Assembly (NCBI GenBank): GCA_014192545.1
Contig: BJHL01000001.1
Coordinates: 544,380-608,379 of the forward strand
Reading direction: 5' to 3'
DNA length: 64,000 bases
DNA from: Phycisphaerae bacterium
Lineage (GTDB): Bacteria > Planctomycetota > Phycisphaerae > Phycisphaerales > UBA1924
A model generated the notes under the pieces. That model ran no database searches, was not told the origin of the DNA, and saw nothing but the letters and a program-made list of their open reading frames with translations. Both the position numbers and the translations under genes were made by a program. Shown piece by piece: positions 9,333 through 17,712 of this stretch. Position 1 is the first letter of the stretch; the number at the start of each line of letters is the position of its first letter.

Positions 9333-10073
9333 ATGTCTTCCTGCCTCTCCATCCCGCAGATGGAAGCCTTCGCGTTCGCGAGCCCCGCTCCCGTGCGTGT
9401 GGTTGTCTCTTCGCAAGAACCACCCGCCAACTCCGCCGCCATCGACGCAGCGTGGGCCAAGTTGCTCGCAGCCAATCCTCGCTATTTCGACGGCCCCATG
9501 CTCAGCGTGCTGCACATCGACCGCGAAACCAGCACCATCCACACCCGCCGCGATCGCTTCTCGCGCCTCGCCGTGCAGCCCCCGCTCAACACAGGCGTGC
9601 GCATCTGCTCCGTCACCGCCGTCCTCACCGCGCGCGACGGCGCTGGCTCGCTCCACGTGCTCCTCGGCAAACGCAGCCCGCAAACTCGCATCTACGCCGA
9701 CATGTGGGAACTAGGCCCAAGCGGCGGCCTCTCCGTCCCGCCCCCCGCCCTCAGCGAACTTGATCAAGCCGCGATCTTCTCACACCTGCAAGACGAAGTC
9801 AGCGAAGAAGTAGGCCTGCACATCGCAACCGGCACCGCCTGGGGCATCACACGCGACGACATCGCCAAAAGCGACGACATCGTTTTCATCTGCGACTGCG
9901 GCGATTTGTTAGCCGCCCGCGAACACACCAGCGCGGCCAACTGGGAATACACCGCCGTGCAATGGCTCGCGATTCGCGACATCGCTGCGTTCGACGCGCA
10001 GCACGCAGCCGCCATCATCGGCCCATCACGCGCGCTCTTCCGCGCACTCGGTTGGATGAGTGATGTTGAATGA
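9333..10073 (+). CDS. Nudix-like hydrolase with degenerate Nudix box
   Basis: This 246-residue protein has a central Nudix-type fold: strand TGVRICSVTAVLTARDGA, then LLGKRSP, and a Nudix-box-like region with GPSGGL followed after an insertion by LQDEVSEEVGL (about residues 150-165). The canonical REUXEEXGU reads DEVSEEVGL, so the Arg is replaced and the Gly-to-Glu spacing is enlarged; activity is uncertain. The fold and context do not identify a substrate. Start ATG 9333 has no strong ribosome binding site; ATG 9360 is an alternative. Confidence 0.65.
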   Translation: MSSCLSIPQMEAFAFASPAPVRVVVSSQEPPANSAAIDAAWAKLLAANPRYFDGPMLSVLHIDRETSTIHTRRDRFSRLAVQPPLNTGVRICSVTAVLTARDGAGSLHVLLGKRSPQTRIYADMWELGPSGGLSVPPPALSELDQAAIFSHLQDEVSEEVGLHIATGTAWGITRDDIAKSDDIVFICDCGDLLAAREHTSAANWEYTAVQWLAIRDIAAFDAQHAAAIIGPSRALFRALGWMSDVE

Positions 10074-10111
10074 GTCAGTAACAAGCCGCGCCGCAAGCAC
10101 CGCGCGAACCC

Positions 10112-10768
10112 TCAACCCTTCAGCCGCTCTTCAAGCTCATTCTCCACCCGAATCCGCTCGCGCATAATCAAATCGCGCCACGTCGGGTCCGTCTCAATCA
10201 TCTGCGCCCGCTTGAGCATGTCCAGCGTGATCGCATCCGTCTTCTTCAGCAGCTTCACTGACGCCGACGCGCCGCGCAAACTGTCAATGTCATTGGGCGC
10301 AATCAAAAGCGCATCTTCAAAGTGCTTGAGGGCCTCAGCCTCAAACCCGCGCTGCTGATACAAAATTCCCAGGTTTCGCAGCGGTTTTGGATCAGTCGGC
10401 ATCAAGCTCGCCGCACGCTGCAGAGCCTGCCCGGCCTTCATGTAATCATCATCCACGCCCCGCTTCATATGCGCCAAGCCCAACTCGTGCCAGCTCGCGC
10501 CGAAATCCGGCGCCGCTTGAATGCTCTGCGTGAACAACTCAATCGCCTTGGTGTATTCACCCGCCTTCATCGCCGATTGCCCGCGGTTCGCCAGCGTCAC
10601 CGCTTCCCCCAGCGAGCGCTGGCGATCTTCCGCCGGATTACTCCGCGGCCTGTTGCTGCAGCCGCTCATCGCACCACCCGCCAGCAGCACAATCACCGCG
10701 CCCACACGCGCCATCGCTGCAACTGCGTTCCTGCGTCCGTCACTCATGTGCATCATGCCAAGCTTCAT
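10112..10768 (-). CDS. TPR lipoprotein at the end of the type II secretion operon
   Basis: This 218-residue protein has a signal peptide with lipobox (MSGC) near residue 37, then three or four TPR units (GEYTKAIELFTQSIQAAPDF, DPKPLRNLGILYQQRGFEAE, ALKHFEDALLIAPND), and a charged C terminus. Its ATG overlaps the stop of the gspM-like gene (ATGA), so it is translationally coupled to the secretion operon. By analogy with PilF/PilW pilotins, it could help assemble the outer-membrane secretin; this is inferred from context, as gspD itself is not in the window. Confidence 0.8.
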   Translation of the reverse strand: MKLGMMHMSDGRRNAVAAMARVGAVIVLLAGGAMSGCSNRPRSNPAEDRQRSLGEAVTLANRGQSAMKAGEYTKAIELFTQSIQAAPDFGASWHELGLAHMKRGVDDDYMKAGQALQRAASLMPTDPKPLRNLGILYQQRGFEAEALKHFEDALLIAPNDIDSLRGASASVKLLKKTDAITLDMLKRAQMIETDPTWRDLIMRERIRVENELEERLKG

Positions 10769-11370
10769 GTCGCCGAACCCTCCGCCTTGCGTTCAAACCG
10801 CACGAACGTCACCGTCATTCGCCACTCGCTGGCTTCCGGCACGATCGACACCGCCGAAACTTCAACATCGCTGATGTCTTGCTTCACAATCTCGATCCAT
10901 CGCAGCAAGGATTCCAGCGATTCCTCTCGCAGCGTGTACGCATATCGCACCTGCATCCACTTTTCATCGCTCGTGCGCGTCGTGTTCTGTGATCCCACAC
11001 CCACGGCCTTCTTCAAACCGGCCCGCGTGCCCGCCGTCTCAATCGTGCTGCGAATATTCGCCGGCGCAACCGCCGCCGCCGTATTCGCGCTCGCGGCTGA
11101 AAATGCCTGCAACTTCGCAACCGCTTCCATCGCTTGCCGTGCCTGCCCGCGCGCGGTGTCAGCCTTCTCGTTCGCTTCCGATGCGCCCGACCACTTCACA
11201 AACGTCCATACACCAGCCCCTACCAGCACCAGCACCCCCAAAATCACCAAAATCTGCGGCTGATTGCGCCGCTGCGTCCGCGCCGCCGCCAGCGACAACG
11301 CCGCCGCCGCGTCATCCGCGCTCTCCGCGCCGCGCATCGCGTTCGAAGATGATGTATCTATCTGGCTCAT
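10765..11370 (-). CDS. GspM/PilO-like inner-membrane protein
   Basis: This protein of about 201 residues has a cytoplasmic N terminus, a single membrane segment (ILVILGVLVLVGAGVWTFV, about residues 40-58), a coiled-coil stretch, then a ferredoxin-like periplasmic domain ending in VTFVRFERK. This matches the topology of GspM or PilO, which pair with GspL/PilN in the inner-membrane platform. ATG 11370 begins one base after the gspL-like stop; the longer frame to 11445 overlaps gspL. Sequence identity to known GspM is not obvious, so the name rests on topology and gene order. Confidence 0.75.
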   Translation of the reverse strand: MSQIDTSSSNAMRGAESADDAAAALSLAAARTQRRNQPQILVILGVLVLVGAGVWTFVKWSGASEANEKADTARGQARQAMEAVAKLQAFSAASANTAAAVAPANIRSTIETAGTRAGLKKAVGVGSQNTTRTSDEKWMQVRYAYTLREESLESLLRWIEIVKQDISDVEVSAVSIVPEASEWRMTVTFVRFERKAEGSAT

Positions 11371-11371
11371 C

Positions 11372-13051
11372 TCAGCGCTCCGCCCGTTTGTCATCAGGCC
11401 ACTTGCTCTCAAACGTCGCGCGACGCTCGCCCGTGCCCGAAACATCCTGCATCGACATCGTCCAGTTCGTCAACACCCCGCCCGACACTCGCCGCAAACC
11501 CTCAAGCAACAACTCCGCATCGCGCGTCGTCGGCACCACCACCATCACCCGCGGCACGCTCCCCGAATCCAGAACAATGTTCTCTACCTTCACATTCGGC
11601 GCACTCAGCACCAGCGAAATCTTCTCAAGCTCCGCCATCACCGGCTTGATATCACTCGCAATCGTCGGCTTGCTCATCGCATCTTCGCGACGCTTGACCT
11701 CATCCGTCAACTTCGCAAGTGGCGACAACCCCTTCTGAAATCCTGCATCAAACGCCTGCGGATAAATGTCCTTCGCCGGCTTCTGCCACGCCGCACGATA
11801 CCCCATCGCACGCTCCTCCGCATTCGCCGCCTGCCGCTGGAACATCCACCCAAGCGCGCCAACTGCACCTGCAATCGCAAAGAGCGCCGCCGCGCCCCAC
11901 ACATACAGCCGCCGCGTCTGCACATTGGGCCGGTTCGAAAGCGTGAGTAGCGCCTGCCCCGGTTGCAGCGTCGCGCTCGCGGGCGTCGCTTCCAGCACAT
12001 TCACCATGCGCTTGAGCGTCGCCGCAATCGGGTCATCATGCACCACCGCATCCACGCTCGCCATCGCCCACTTGCTCGCGAATGCCTCGCCAAACTCGCC
12101 CGCACGCATCACCGGCGAATCATCTGGCTGCACATCGCCCATGCTCTCAGGCAAGACGCACACCACGCGCGTCGGCCCGCGCGAAAGCTGCATGCTCCAA
12201 CCCAGCCACTCGTTTACCAATCGCCCCACGTCTCCCGCGTCGCAAGCAATCACAGCTGCCGCGTCTTCATCCCCGCCGCCAACCGTCACCGCTCGCAACG
12301 TGCGCAGCCGCATCGAACCACTCGCAAGCAATTCGCCCTCATGCGCCCAGCACCACAGCAATTGCCCATCAGGATCAATCAGCACCACGCCCACAATCGC
12401 GTCGCCACTGCTTGTCGCCACGCTCTCGCGCGACGACGCACCCTTCACTGGATTGCCCGGAGAATTCGCCGTCGTGCCCCACGCACTCGCCATCGCGTGC
12501 CAAATCGTGCACACATGCCCCACCCGCACACCCAGCCGATCAAGCTCATCCACCAACACGCGCCCCGGCACATCACTCGTCGCCAAAACCGCCACCCGCT
12601 GCGGCACCGGCGCATCCTTCGACTTGCGCGACTTCAAAAACGTGTGCTTGCTCTCGGACTTTATCTCTACGCCCAGTGGCTGCACCGACGAATCCATGTC
12701 GCTGGGTGCAAAAAACTCCACCGGACTTGTCGACGATCCGCCTGACTCATCATCCGCCACGCCCGCGCCGCGCGCCGCCGCTCCAACCGTGCTCAAGTCC
12801 GTACTCGTACACGTCAGCCACGAACACGCCGCTCCGTTCGCATCCAGCACCAATGTCTCAAGTGCATCGCGCGACCTTGGCCCTTCCAGCGTCTGCTTGA
12901 TCCACTTCGCAGCATCCACAAACGCGCTGGCTTCCTGCTCGCTCCCCGCTCGAGGCTGCCACGATGCCTCGCCCGTTGCGCCAACCAGCCGCAACCCGCC
13001 AAGCAACCCGCCGCGCCGTACGCGCCGCATGTAAGCAACACGCACACTCAC
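11372..13051 (-). CDS. GspL-like (PilM/PilN-type) platform protein
   Basis: This 559-residue protein has a long cytoplasmic part (about residues 1-390) with an actin-like flavour (VGVVLIDPDGQLLW, SRGPTRVVCVLPES), one membrane segment (LYVWGAAALFAIAGAVGALG, about 400-420), and a C-terminal PilN-like domain with VKVENIVLDSG and VMVVVPTTRDAELLLEGL. That order matches GspL, which links the secretion ATPase to the pseudopilus platform. The GTG start overlaps the upstream stop (GTGA). It is longer than typical GspL (about 400 residues) owing to acidic and Ser-rich linkers. Confidence 0.75.
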   Translation of the reverse strand: MSVRVAYMRRVRRGGLLGGLRLVGATGEASWQPRAGSEQEASAFVDAAKWIKQTLEGPRSRDALETLVLDANGAACSWLTCTSTDLSTVGAAARGAGVADDESGGSSTSPVEFFAPSDMDSSVQPLGVEIKSESKHTFLKSRKSKDAPVPQRVAVLATSDVPGRVLVDELDRLGVRVGHVCTIWHAMASAWGTTANSPGNPVKGASSRESVATSSGDAIVGVVLIDPDGQLLWCWAHEGELLASGSMRLRTLRAVTVGGGDEDAAAVIACDAGDVGRLVNEWLGWSMQLSRGPTRVVCVLPESMGDVQPDDSPVMRAGEFGEAFASKWAMASVDAVVHDDPIAATLKRMVNVLEATPASATLQPGQALLTLSNRPNVQTRRLYVWGAAALFAIAGAVGALGWMFQRQAANAEERAMGYRAAWQKPAKDIYPQAFDAGFQKGLSPLAKLTDEVKRREDAMSKPTIASDIKPVMAELEKISLVLSAPNVKVENIVLDSGSVPRVMVVVPTTRDAELLLEGLRRVSGGVLTNWTMSMQDVSGTGERRATFESKWPDDKRAER

Positions 13052-13938
13052 TTGGGCGATCCTCCCTGACGAAGAATCAGATGCTTGCTCTCGAGTTGCT
13101 GCTCTTCGGGCGACATCTCCACAGGCAGCCCCTTCGCGGCCCGATCCTGCATCTCCTGCCGATCTTGTTCCATCAGCTTGGTCGCAATCTCATTGGGGTC
13201 ACCTTGCCCCGCATACTGCGAATCAGCAAGCACCTTCGCCCGGACCTTGCGGAACAGCACAATGTCATCATCGGCGATGTACTCGGGCACATCCTTCGCC
13301 ACGCGCCCAGGCTGCCCGCTAAACATCGACGGCTTCAAGCCCCGACGCATCATCTCCATCTGCCGCTCTCGCATCTGGTCGCTCGGGTCCATCGCCACCT
13401 GCGGCGTCGAACTCACCGTGCCCAGCGTCACACTCCCGCCCGCCCGTGCTGCCAAGTCAATCCGCCGACCAGGTTCCGCTGCCCCCACGCGAATAAACGC
13501 CGCGTCAATCTCGATCGCCTTCTCGTCACCCGAGACCACAGCACCAAGACTCACAAACTTCTGCTTCCCGTTCACCCGCACCAGCCCCAGCGGCTTGGCC
13601 CCGATGTTCGCCAGCCCGTGATACGTCAGCGACTCTTGCACAACCGGCTGCACCTGCGGCTGCGTCTCAGCCGCCGGCACCACCACCGGCTTGGGACTAT
13701 TCCCCACGCGCGCAAACCGACTCGCCGTCCCGCCACTATCAACCCTCACCGCTGGCGTCTTGCTGCCCGGACTTGCCCCCTCAGGCATCTTCACTTCCGG
13801 CACCACAATCTCACTGGCCGGGTCCGCCGGCGGCTGCACCTTCACGCCCGCAAAGATCACCCCGCCCAGCGCAAGCGCGCCAACACCCAACCCAGTTTGG
13901 GCCAAGAGCGTCATCTTGCCAGCACTTGCTCGATCCAT
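13048..13938 (-). CDS. GspC-like inner-membrane protein
   Basis: This 296-residue protein has one membrane anchor near the N terminus (GLGVGALALGGVIFAGV), a Pro-rich periplasmic linker, then a domain with LGLVRVNGKQKFVSLGAVVS that resembles the small beta homology region of GspC/PilP proteins, which contact the secretin. The C-terminal third is charged and helical. Operon position between K-like and L-like genes supports a platform role; the assignment to GspC is tentative because sequence similarity is weak. Confidence 0.55.
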   Translation of the reverse strand: MDRASAGKMTLLAQTGLGVGALALGGVIFAGVKVQPPADPASEIVVPEVKMPEGASPGSKTPAVRVDSGGTASRFARVGNSPKPVVVPAAETQPQVQPVVQESLTYHGLANIGAKPLGLVRVNGKQKFVSLGAVVSGDEKAIEIDAAFIRVGAAEPGRRIDLAARAGGSVTLGTVSSTPQVAMDPSDQMRERQMEMMRRGLKPSMFSGQPGRVAKDVPEYIADDDIVLFRKVRAKVLADSQYAGQGDPNEIATKLMEQDRQEMQDRAAKGLPVEMSPEEQQLESKHLILRQGGSPK

Positions 13939-14075
13939 AAATAGCTTCCAACCAGAGCCGAAGCGTACACGTCGTATATGTCATCATCCGCCGATGAGCC
14001 ATCGGCGTTCACCACGCTGTTGCTACAAACCAAAGCCCGAAAAGTACGGGTCTGCGGGTCGCTCTTCACCCCGGC

Positions 14076-14939
14076 TCACCGCTCATCAGCAGCACGATCC
14101 CGCTGCCAATCCATCACCACCATGGGCCGCGTCACCCCGCCCGACAACCTTGCCCGGTTCGACCCCGATGGAATCAGCACGTTAAACGTGTAGCGAATCA
14201 CGCCCCCTCCCTGCCGGGGCGCTTCGGCAACGCCGCGGTACAGCGTCGGCTCTGTCACCAGCATCTGCATCAGCTTCACCCGCTCTTCGCCTTCAACCGC
14301 CGCCTTCGTAAACGCCTCCGCCATCGTCGCGATCGTGAACTCCGGATCGTTGCGCACGCGCAGCAACTCCGAAACCACCCGCGACACCCGCGAACTATCA
14401 CAGCACGCCCGCGCAACCGCGCTCAGCACGCGCTCATCCGCCGCTTGCACGCTCACCGCCAAGGGCCCTTCGCGCCGAATCAGTTGCCGAGCTTCGTTGC
14501 CGCTCGATTTCCGCAACTGATCCAACACTTCCGCCGACGTCGCGAGTTCTTCCGTCGAAAGCCCCGCGAATTCCGCCAACGCCGTCCCCTGACCATCTTG
14601 CAGATAAATAGTGATGCGTTGCCCATCAAGTTCCAAGTCAAACGCCTTGCCCGCCTCACCCAGCGACTTCTTCAAGCTCTGCGTCTGCGTGTCAACGCTA
14701 TTGACCCACGCCTGCATCGCTTCTTGCAATCCGCGCGCGATGTGATGATCGCGATACTGGTCAAGCTGCCGCTGCGCAAACACCTGCTGCCCACCAAATC
14801 GGTCCAGCATCGCTGCGAGAATGATCCCCGCAATCACCGTTAGCAACACCACCAAAGGCAACGCAAACCCACGCCGAGCTAGGTCGCCCCTCCGGGGCGG
14901 CAGCCGTCCAACATCGCCCAATCGCACACGCCTCAACAT
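14076..14939 (-). CDS. GspK-like minor pseudopilin
   Basis: This protein of 287 residues has a prepilin-type N terminus (LARRGFALPLVVLLTVIAGI) in which Phe follows the Gly cleavage site, then a long globular domain with a helical saposin-like middle (SSGNEARQL, AVARACCDSSR), as in GspK. Instead of Glu at position +5 it has Pro/Leu, and loss of this Glu is characteristic of GspK, the pseudopilus tip. The ATG at 14939 overlaps the upstream stop (TGATG). The leader is extended by a REP palindrome at 14883-14901 that encodes GRLPPRRGD. Confidence 0.75.
   Translation of the reverse strand: MLRRVRLGDVGRLPPRRGDLARRGFALPLVVLLTVIAGIILAAMLDRFGGQQVFAQRQLDQYRDHHIARGLQEAMQAWVNSVDTQTQSLKKSLGEAGKAFDLELDGQRITIYLQDGQGTALAEFAGLSTEELATSAEVLDQLRKSSGNEARQLIRREGPLAVSVQAADERVLSAVARACCDSSRVSRVVSELLRVRNDPEFTIATMAEAFTKAAVEGEERVKLMQMLVTEPTLYRGVAEAPRQGGGVIRYTFNVLIPSGSNRARLSGGVTRPMVVMDWQRDRAADER
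14883..14901. repeat. TCC-loop REP palindrome within the gspK-like leader
   Basis: The arms are GTCGCCCC and GGGGCGGC around a TCC loop (one G-T wobble). The element lies in frame inside the N-terminal leader of the gspK-like gene, just ahead of the prepilin signal. It belongs to the same family as copies at 23504, 23637, 24532, 54619, 55611 and 56258. Confidence 0.75.
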
Positions 14940-16243
14940 CACTTACCGCCCCCCTTCCCACTTGTCTTCCCACTGTTTTTCCCACTCTCGCCTTTCCCGC
15001 CCGTCCCAGTCTGCCCGCGCCCCGTCCCAACCTCGCTGCCCTGTCCCTTCCCACCTTGCGCCCCACCCTCCGTGCCGCCTGGCGTCCCACCCTGAGCACC
15101 CGCCGCATCCGCCCCAGGAACCGGCCGATTCACCTTGCTCGCATCTCGTTCCGCACTCGTCTCCGGACCAATCGCCCACCCAATCTCAAACAGCCACTGG
15201 TGCCGAATCCCCGCCGTCGTCTCGGCTTCAAACTCCGCATACGCCGGTAACTGGTTGTACTGCGTCGCTTCGTACTCCGTGCGCTTCGCCCGATCATCAA
15301 ACATCCGCCAGCGCGCAAACGTCAGTCCACTCGCCAGCTTCATGGGCTTGCCCAGCCTCGCCGTTTCAACCACGCGCTCCCCGCGCGACATCGCCGTCCA
15401 TTCACGCGCTGTCTTGGGTGAAGCCACAGGCCGCCACCAAAGCTCATAAATCGGCTTCTGCCGCACACTCTCCCGAAGCTGCTCGCGCTGCGCAACCGTC
15501 AACTGCTGAGGCAGCAATTCAAACACCCCGCGAATCGCGCGCACCCCCAAATCACCATCTTCAACCGCATTTTCTTCTGCCGCCGCTTCGCCAGTTGCTC
15601 CCCCAGTCGCCGCCGGTTCATCGGTCGCCGCCGGATCAGTCCCCACCGCTTCATCACCAGCCGCATCCGCCGGTTCACTCACCGATTTCTGCCGCCGTGC
15701 TTCGCGCTTTGCAACCCTCGCCAGCACAAACGGATCAACATTGCTCGCGCTCGGCACAGGCGAATCCAGCAGCACAATCTCCAGCCGCTGCGGAGCCTGC
15801 GTCACCACGCTGCCATCAGCATCGCGCCGCTCCATCACGCCCGCCGTATTGCTATCAAGTTCCAGCACCACCCGCGGAGCCTGCATGCGCTCCGGCACCG
15901 GCGGCGGCGCAGCTTCACCTTCAGCCGTCGCCTGCGCAACCGCCGGCCCACGATTCTGATTCTGCAAAGGCTGCGCCGCAAGTATCGAGTTGAACGCGCG
16001 ATTCATCACCAGCCGCACCGTCTGCATGTCGGCCGTCTGCTCCGTCCTCGCACTAATCATGCTGTTGCTTCGCTCAATAGATGTCAGCAGCGCAATTGCC
16101 AGCACCACCACCATCGAGCCCACGAGCACCGCCAACATCAACTCAAGCAACGTAAATCCGCGCCGCGCCATGACGCGAGTGTCCGTGCACACTGGCACGC
16201 CCGCATGCATCACTCGCCCACACTTGTACTTCGCCCGCTTCAT
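14939..16243 (-). CDS. GspJ-like minor pseudopilin with long C-terminal tail
   Basis: This 434-residue protein has a prepilin signal MARRGFTLLELMLAVLVGSM with Glu+5, then a beta-rich domain (VVLELDSNTAGVM, LEIVLLDSPV) and a very long Gly/Lys/Thr-rich tail (about residues 375-434). GspJ of model systems is about 200 residues, so this one is roughly doubled; an acidic Glu/Ala-rich insert lies near residues 190-225. ATG 16243 overlaps the preceding stop (ATGA) but gives a leader of 28 residues; ATG 16171 would give the usual short prepilin leader and may be the true start. Confidence 0.75.
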   Translation of the reverse strand: MKRAKYKCGRVMHAGVPVCTDTRVMARRGFTLLELMLAVLVGSMVVVLAIALLTSIERSNSMISARTEQTADMQTVRLVMNRAFNSILAAQPLQNQNRGPAVAQATAEGEAAPPPVPERMQAPRVVLELDSNTAGVMERRDADGSVVTQAPQRLEIVLLDSPVPSASNVDPFVLARVAKREARRQKSVSEPADAAGDEAVGTDPAATDEPAATGGATGEAAAEENAVEDGDLGVRAIRGVFELLPQQLTVAQREQLRESVRQKPIYELWWRPVASPKTAREWTAMSRGERVVETARLGKPMKLASGLTFARWRMFDDRAKRTEYEATQYNQLPAYAEFEAETTAGIRHQWLFEIGWAIGPETSAERDASKVNRPVPGADAAGAQGGTPGGTEGGAQGGKGQGSEVGTGRGQTGTGGKGESGKNSGKTSGKGGGK

Positions 16244-17010
16244 CCGCCCTTCCGTCCCGGCGCCGTCCCGCTGTCACGCCGCACGCCATCGCCCTTCACC
16301 CCTTCACCACCACCCGGACGAATCGGCTTCGCTGGCGAAACTCGGCTTGGCTTCACCGGCTCACTTCGCGTCTTCTCATCGCGCCCGTCTTTGCTGTTTT
16401 CCGCTGGCTTCCCACCCGTCGCAGGCCGACCATTGCCGCGCCCGCCATCCCCATCTCGCCGATTGATAAACCCGCCCTGCTCCACGCCCGTAAACATCTC
16501 CTGAAACTCGCGCATGCGCTGCGGGTTCTTGATCATGTTGTCCAGACTGTCAGGATTCCGAAACACGTACGTCGGATCAACCACGCGCGTGAGCGCGTAG
16601 TTGGGCACGCCCGCCATGCCAAACACCTGCGCGCCGCCCGACTCTTCGCTCAGCCAAACTCGAATCGTCACCGTCCCCAGTCGATCCAAACTCAGCCCGC
16701 CCCGCTGATTGTCAACCTTCACCGCAGGCGTCAACCTCGCCGCACTCTTCGCAAGCTGCCAGCGATACTTCGCTCCGTCATAAGCAACCGGCAAACCCTC
16801 CGCCGGCATGGTCTGCGGATCATCCAAATACTGCAACATCAACCGATTCGCAATCTCACCCGCCCCCAGCCGCTGCAACTGCCGCGACTGCGCCTTGATC
16901 ATGCCCGACAGCGACGACAAAACCGTGGCGGCCAAAATCGAAAGCAACGTAATCGCCGCCACCGCCTCAATAAGCGTCAACCCATCGCGATTGGACCGCC
17001 TCCGCCGCAT
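16240..17010 (-). CDS. GspI/GspH-like minor pseudopilin
   Basis: The protein starts MRRRRSNRDGLTLIEAVAAI: short basic leader, Gly cleavage site, and Glu+5 of type IV pilin-like proteins. I prefer ATG 17010 (256 residues, AGGCGGG upstream) over ATG 17049, which lies inside the 13-bp repeats. The C-terminal third (from about residue 175) is low-complexity, rich in Arg/Gly/Asp/Lys. In T2SS the I-J-K minor pseudopilins form the tip complex, in agreement with the downstream J-like and K-like genes. I versus H cannot be decided by eye. Confidence 0.75.
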   Translation of the reverse strand: MRRRRSNRDGLTLIEAVAAITLLSILAATVLSSLSGMIKAQSRQLQRLGAGEIANRLMLQYLDDPQTMPAEGLPVAYDGAKYRWQLAKSAARLTPAVKVDNQRGGLSLDRLGTVTIRVWLSEESGGAQVFGMAGVPNYALTRVVDPTYVFRNPDSLDNMIKNPQRMREFQEMFTGVEQGGFINRRDGDGGRGNGRPATGGKPAENSKDGRDEKTRSEPVKPSRVSPAKPIRPGGGEGVKGDGVRRDSGTAPGRKGG

Positions 17011-17030
17011 GCCCGCCTTTCGTTCGCGCC

Positions 17031-17082
17031 TTTCATTTGCGCTTTTCATTTGCGCTTTTCATTTGCGCTTTTCATTTGCGCT
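17031..17082. repeat. Four tandem copies of a 13-bp repeat between gspG and the gspI-like gene
   Basis: The unit TTTCATTTGCGCT is repeated four times with a partial fifth. Read on the coding (minus) strand, each unit contains an ATG, so potential start codons recur every 13 bases in rotating frames just ahead of the pilin-like start. Copy-number change by slippage would alter leader length and competing starts. Confidence 0.9.
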
Positions 17083-17105
17083 TTTCACTTTACCGCTTTA
17101 TCGCT

Positions 17106-17486
17106 TTACTTGATATCCCACACATTCACATCGTCTTCGTCACCCAAAATCTTGTTGGCCCCGCTCGAAGTCAGGATGAACGGTTGATCAGCATTGCGCC
17201 CACGTGGGTCGTAGTTCAACTCGGTATCCCACCCGTCCTTGGTTTTGTTTGCTTCAATCAACTTCTCAGCAACCAATGCGGAAAGCTCCGGCGGGAAGGC
17301 ATTTTTTTCGAGTTGATACTGCTGGAGATATTTCTTGATCTCCTGCAGCTTGATTTCAGTTGCTTTGCGCTTGGCCCTTCCGCCCTGCCCCGACACATTC
17401 ACCGCCACCACCGCCACCAAAATCCCCATGATGACCACCACCAGCGAAAGCTCCAGCAAGCTAAAGCCGCCACGCCGACGAGCCAT
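17106..17486 (-). CDS. gspG: Major pseudopilin GspG
   Basis: This protein of about 126 residues has a textbook prepilin N terminus, MARRRGGFSLLELSLVVVIM, with Glu+5, followed by KATEIKLQEIKKYLQQYQLE and the GspG-specific DGWDTELNYDPRGR segment with FILTSSGANKILGDEDDV at the C terminus, which in the family binds calcium. It forms the shaft of the type II secretion pseudopilus after processing by prepilin peptidase. ATG 17486 has GTGAGGC directly upstream; longer frames add an unlikely leader. Confidence 0.9.
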   Translation of the reverse strand: MARRRGGFSLLELSLVVVIMGILVAVVAVNVSGQGGRAKRKATEIKLQEIKKYLQQYQLEKNAFPPELSALVAEKLIEANKTKDGWDTELNYDPRGRNADQPFILTSSGANKILGDEDDVNVWDIK

Positions 17487-17627
17487 CGCCTCACGCTGCT
17501 TGATCAAATCAGACTGCACCTGACCCATGACCACCGTGTTGTTCTGCCGCATCTGCATGACTCATACTCCACAAAGCCCACAAACGGGCCGAAACACCAC
17601 GCGAACACCCCATTCTTCCCCGCCCAC

Positions 17628-17706
17628 CGTTCTGCGTTCTGCGTTCTCTGTTCTCTGTTCTCTGTTCTCTGCCTTCCCCAATGCCCAGTCCCCAATCCCC
17701 AATGCC
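17628..17706. repeat. Heptamer repeats (GTTCTCT x4, then CCCCAAT/CCCAGT units)
   Basis: Four exact tandem GTTCTCT units occupy 17643-17670 and are followed by CCCCAATGCCCAGTCCCCAA-type degenerate heptamers. The second part resembles the CCCCA(A/G)T heptamers known as STRRs in cyanobacteria and recurs at 33.7, 33.8 and 57.3 kb. It lies between gspF and gspG in the operon. Confidence 0.75.
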
Positions 17707-17712
17707 TTCCGC

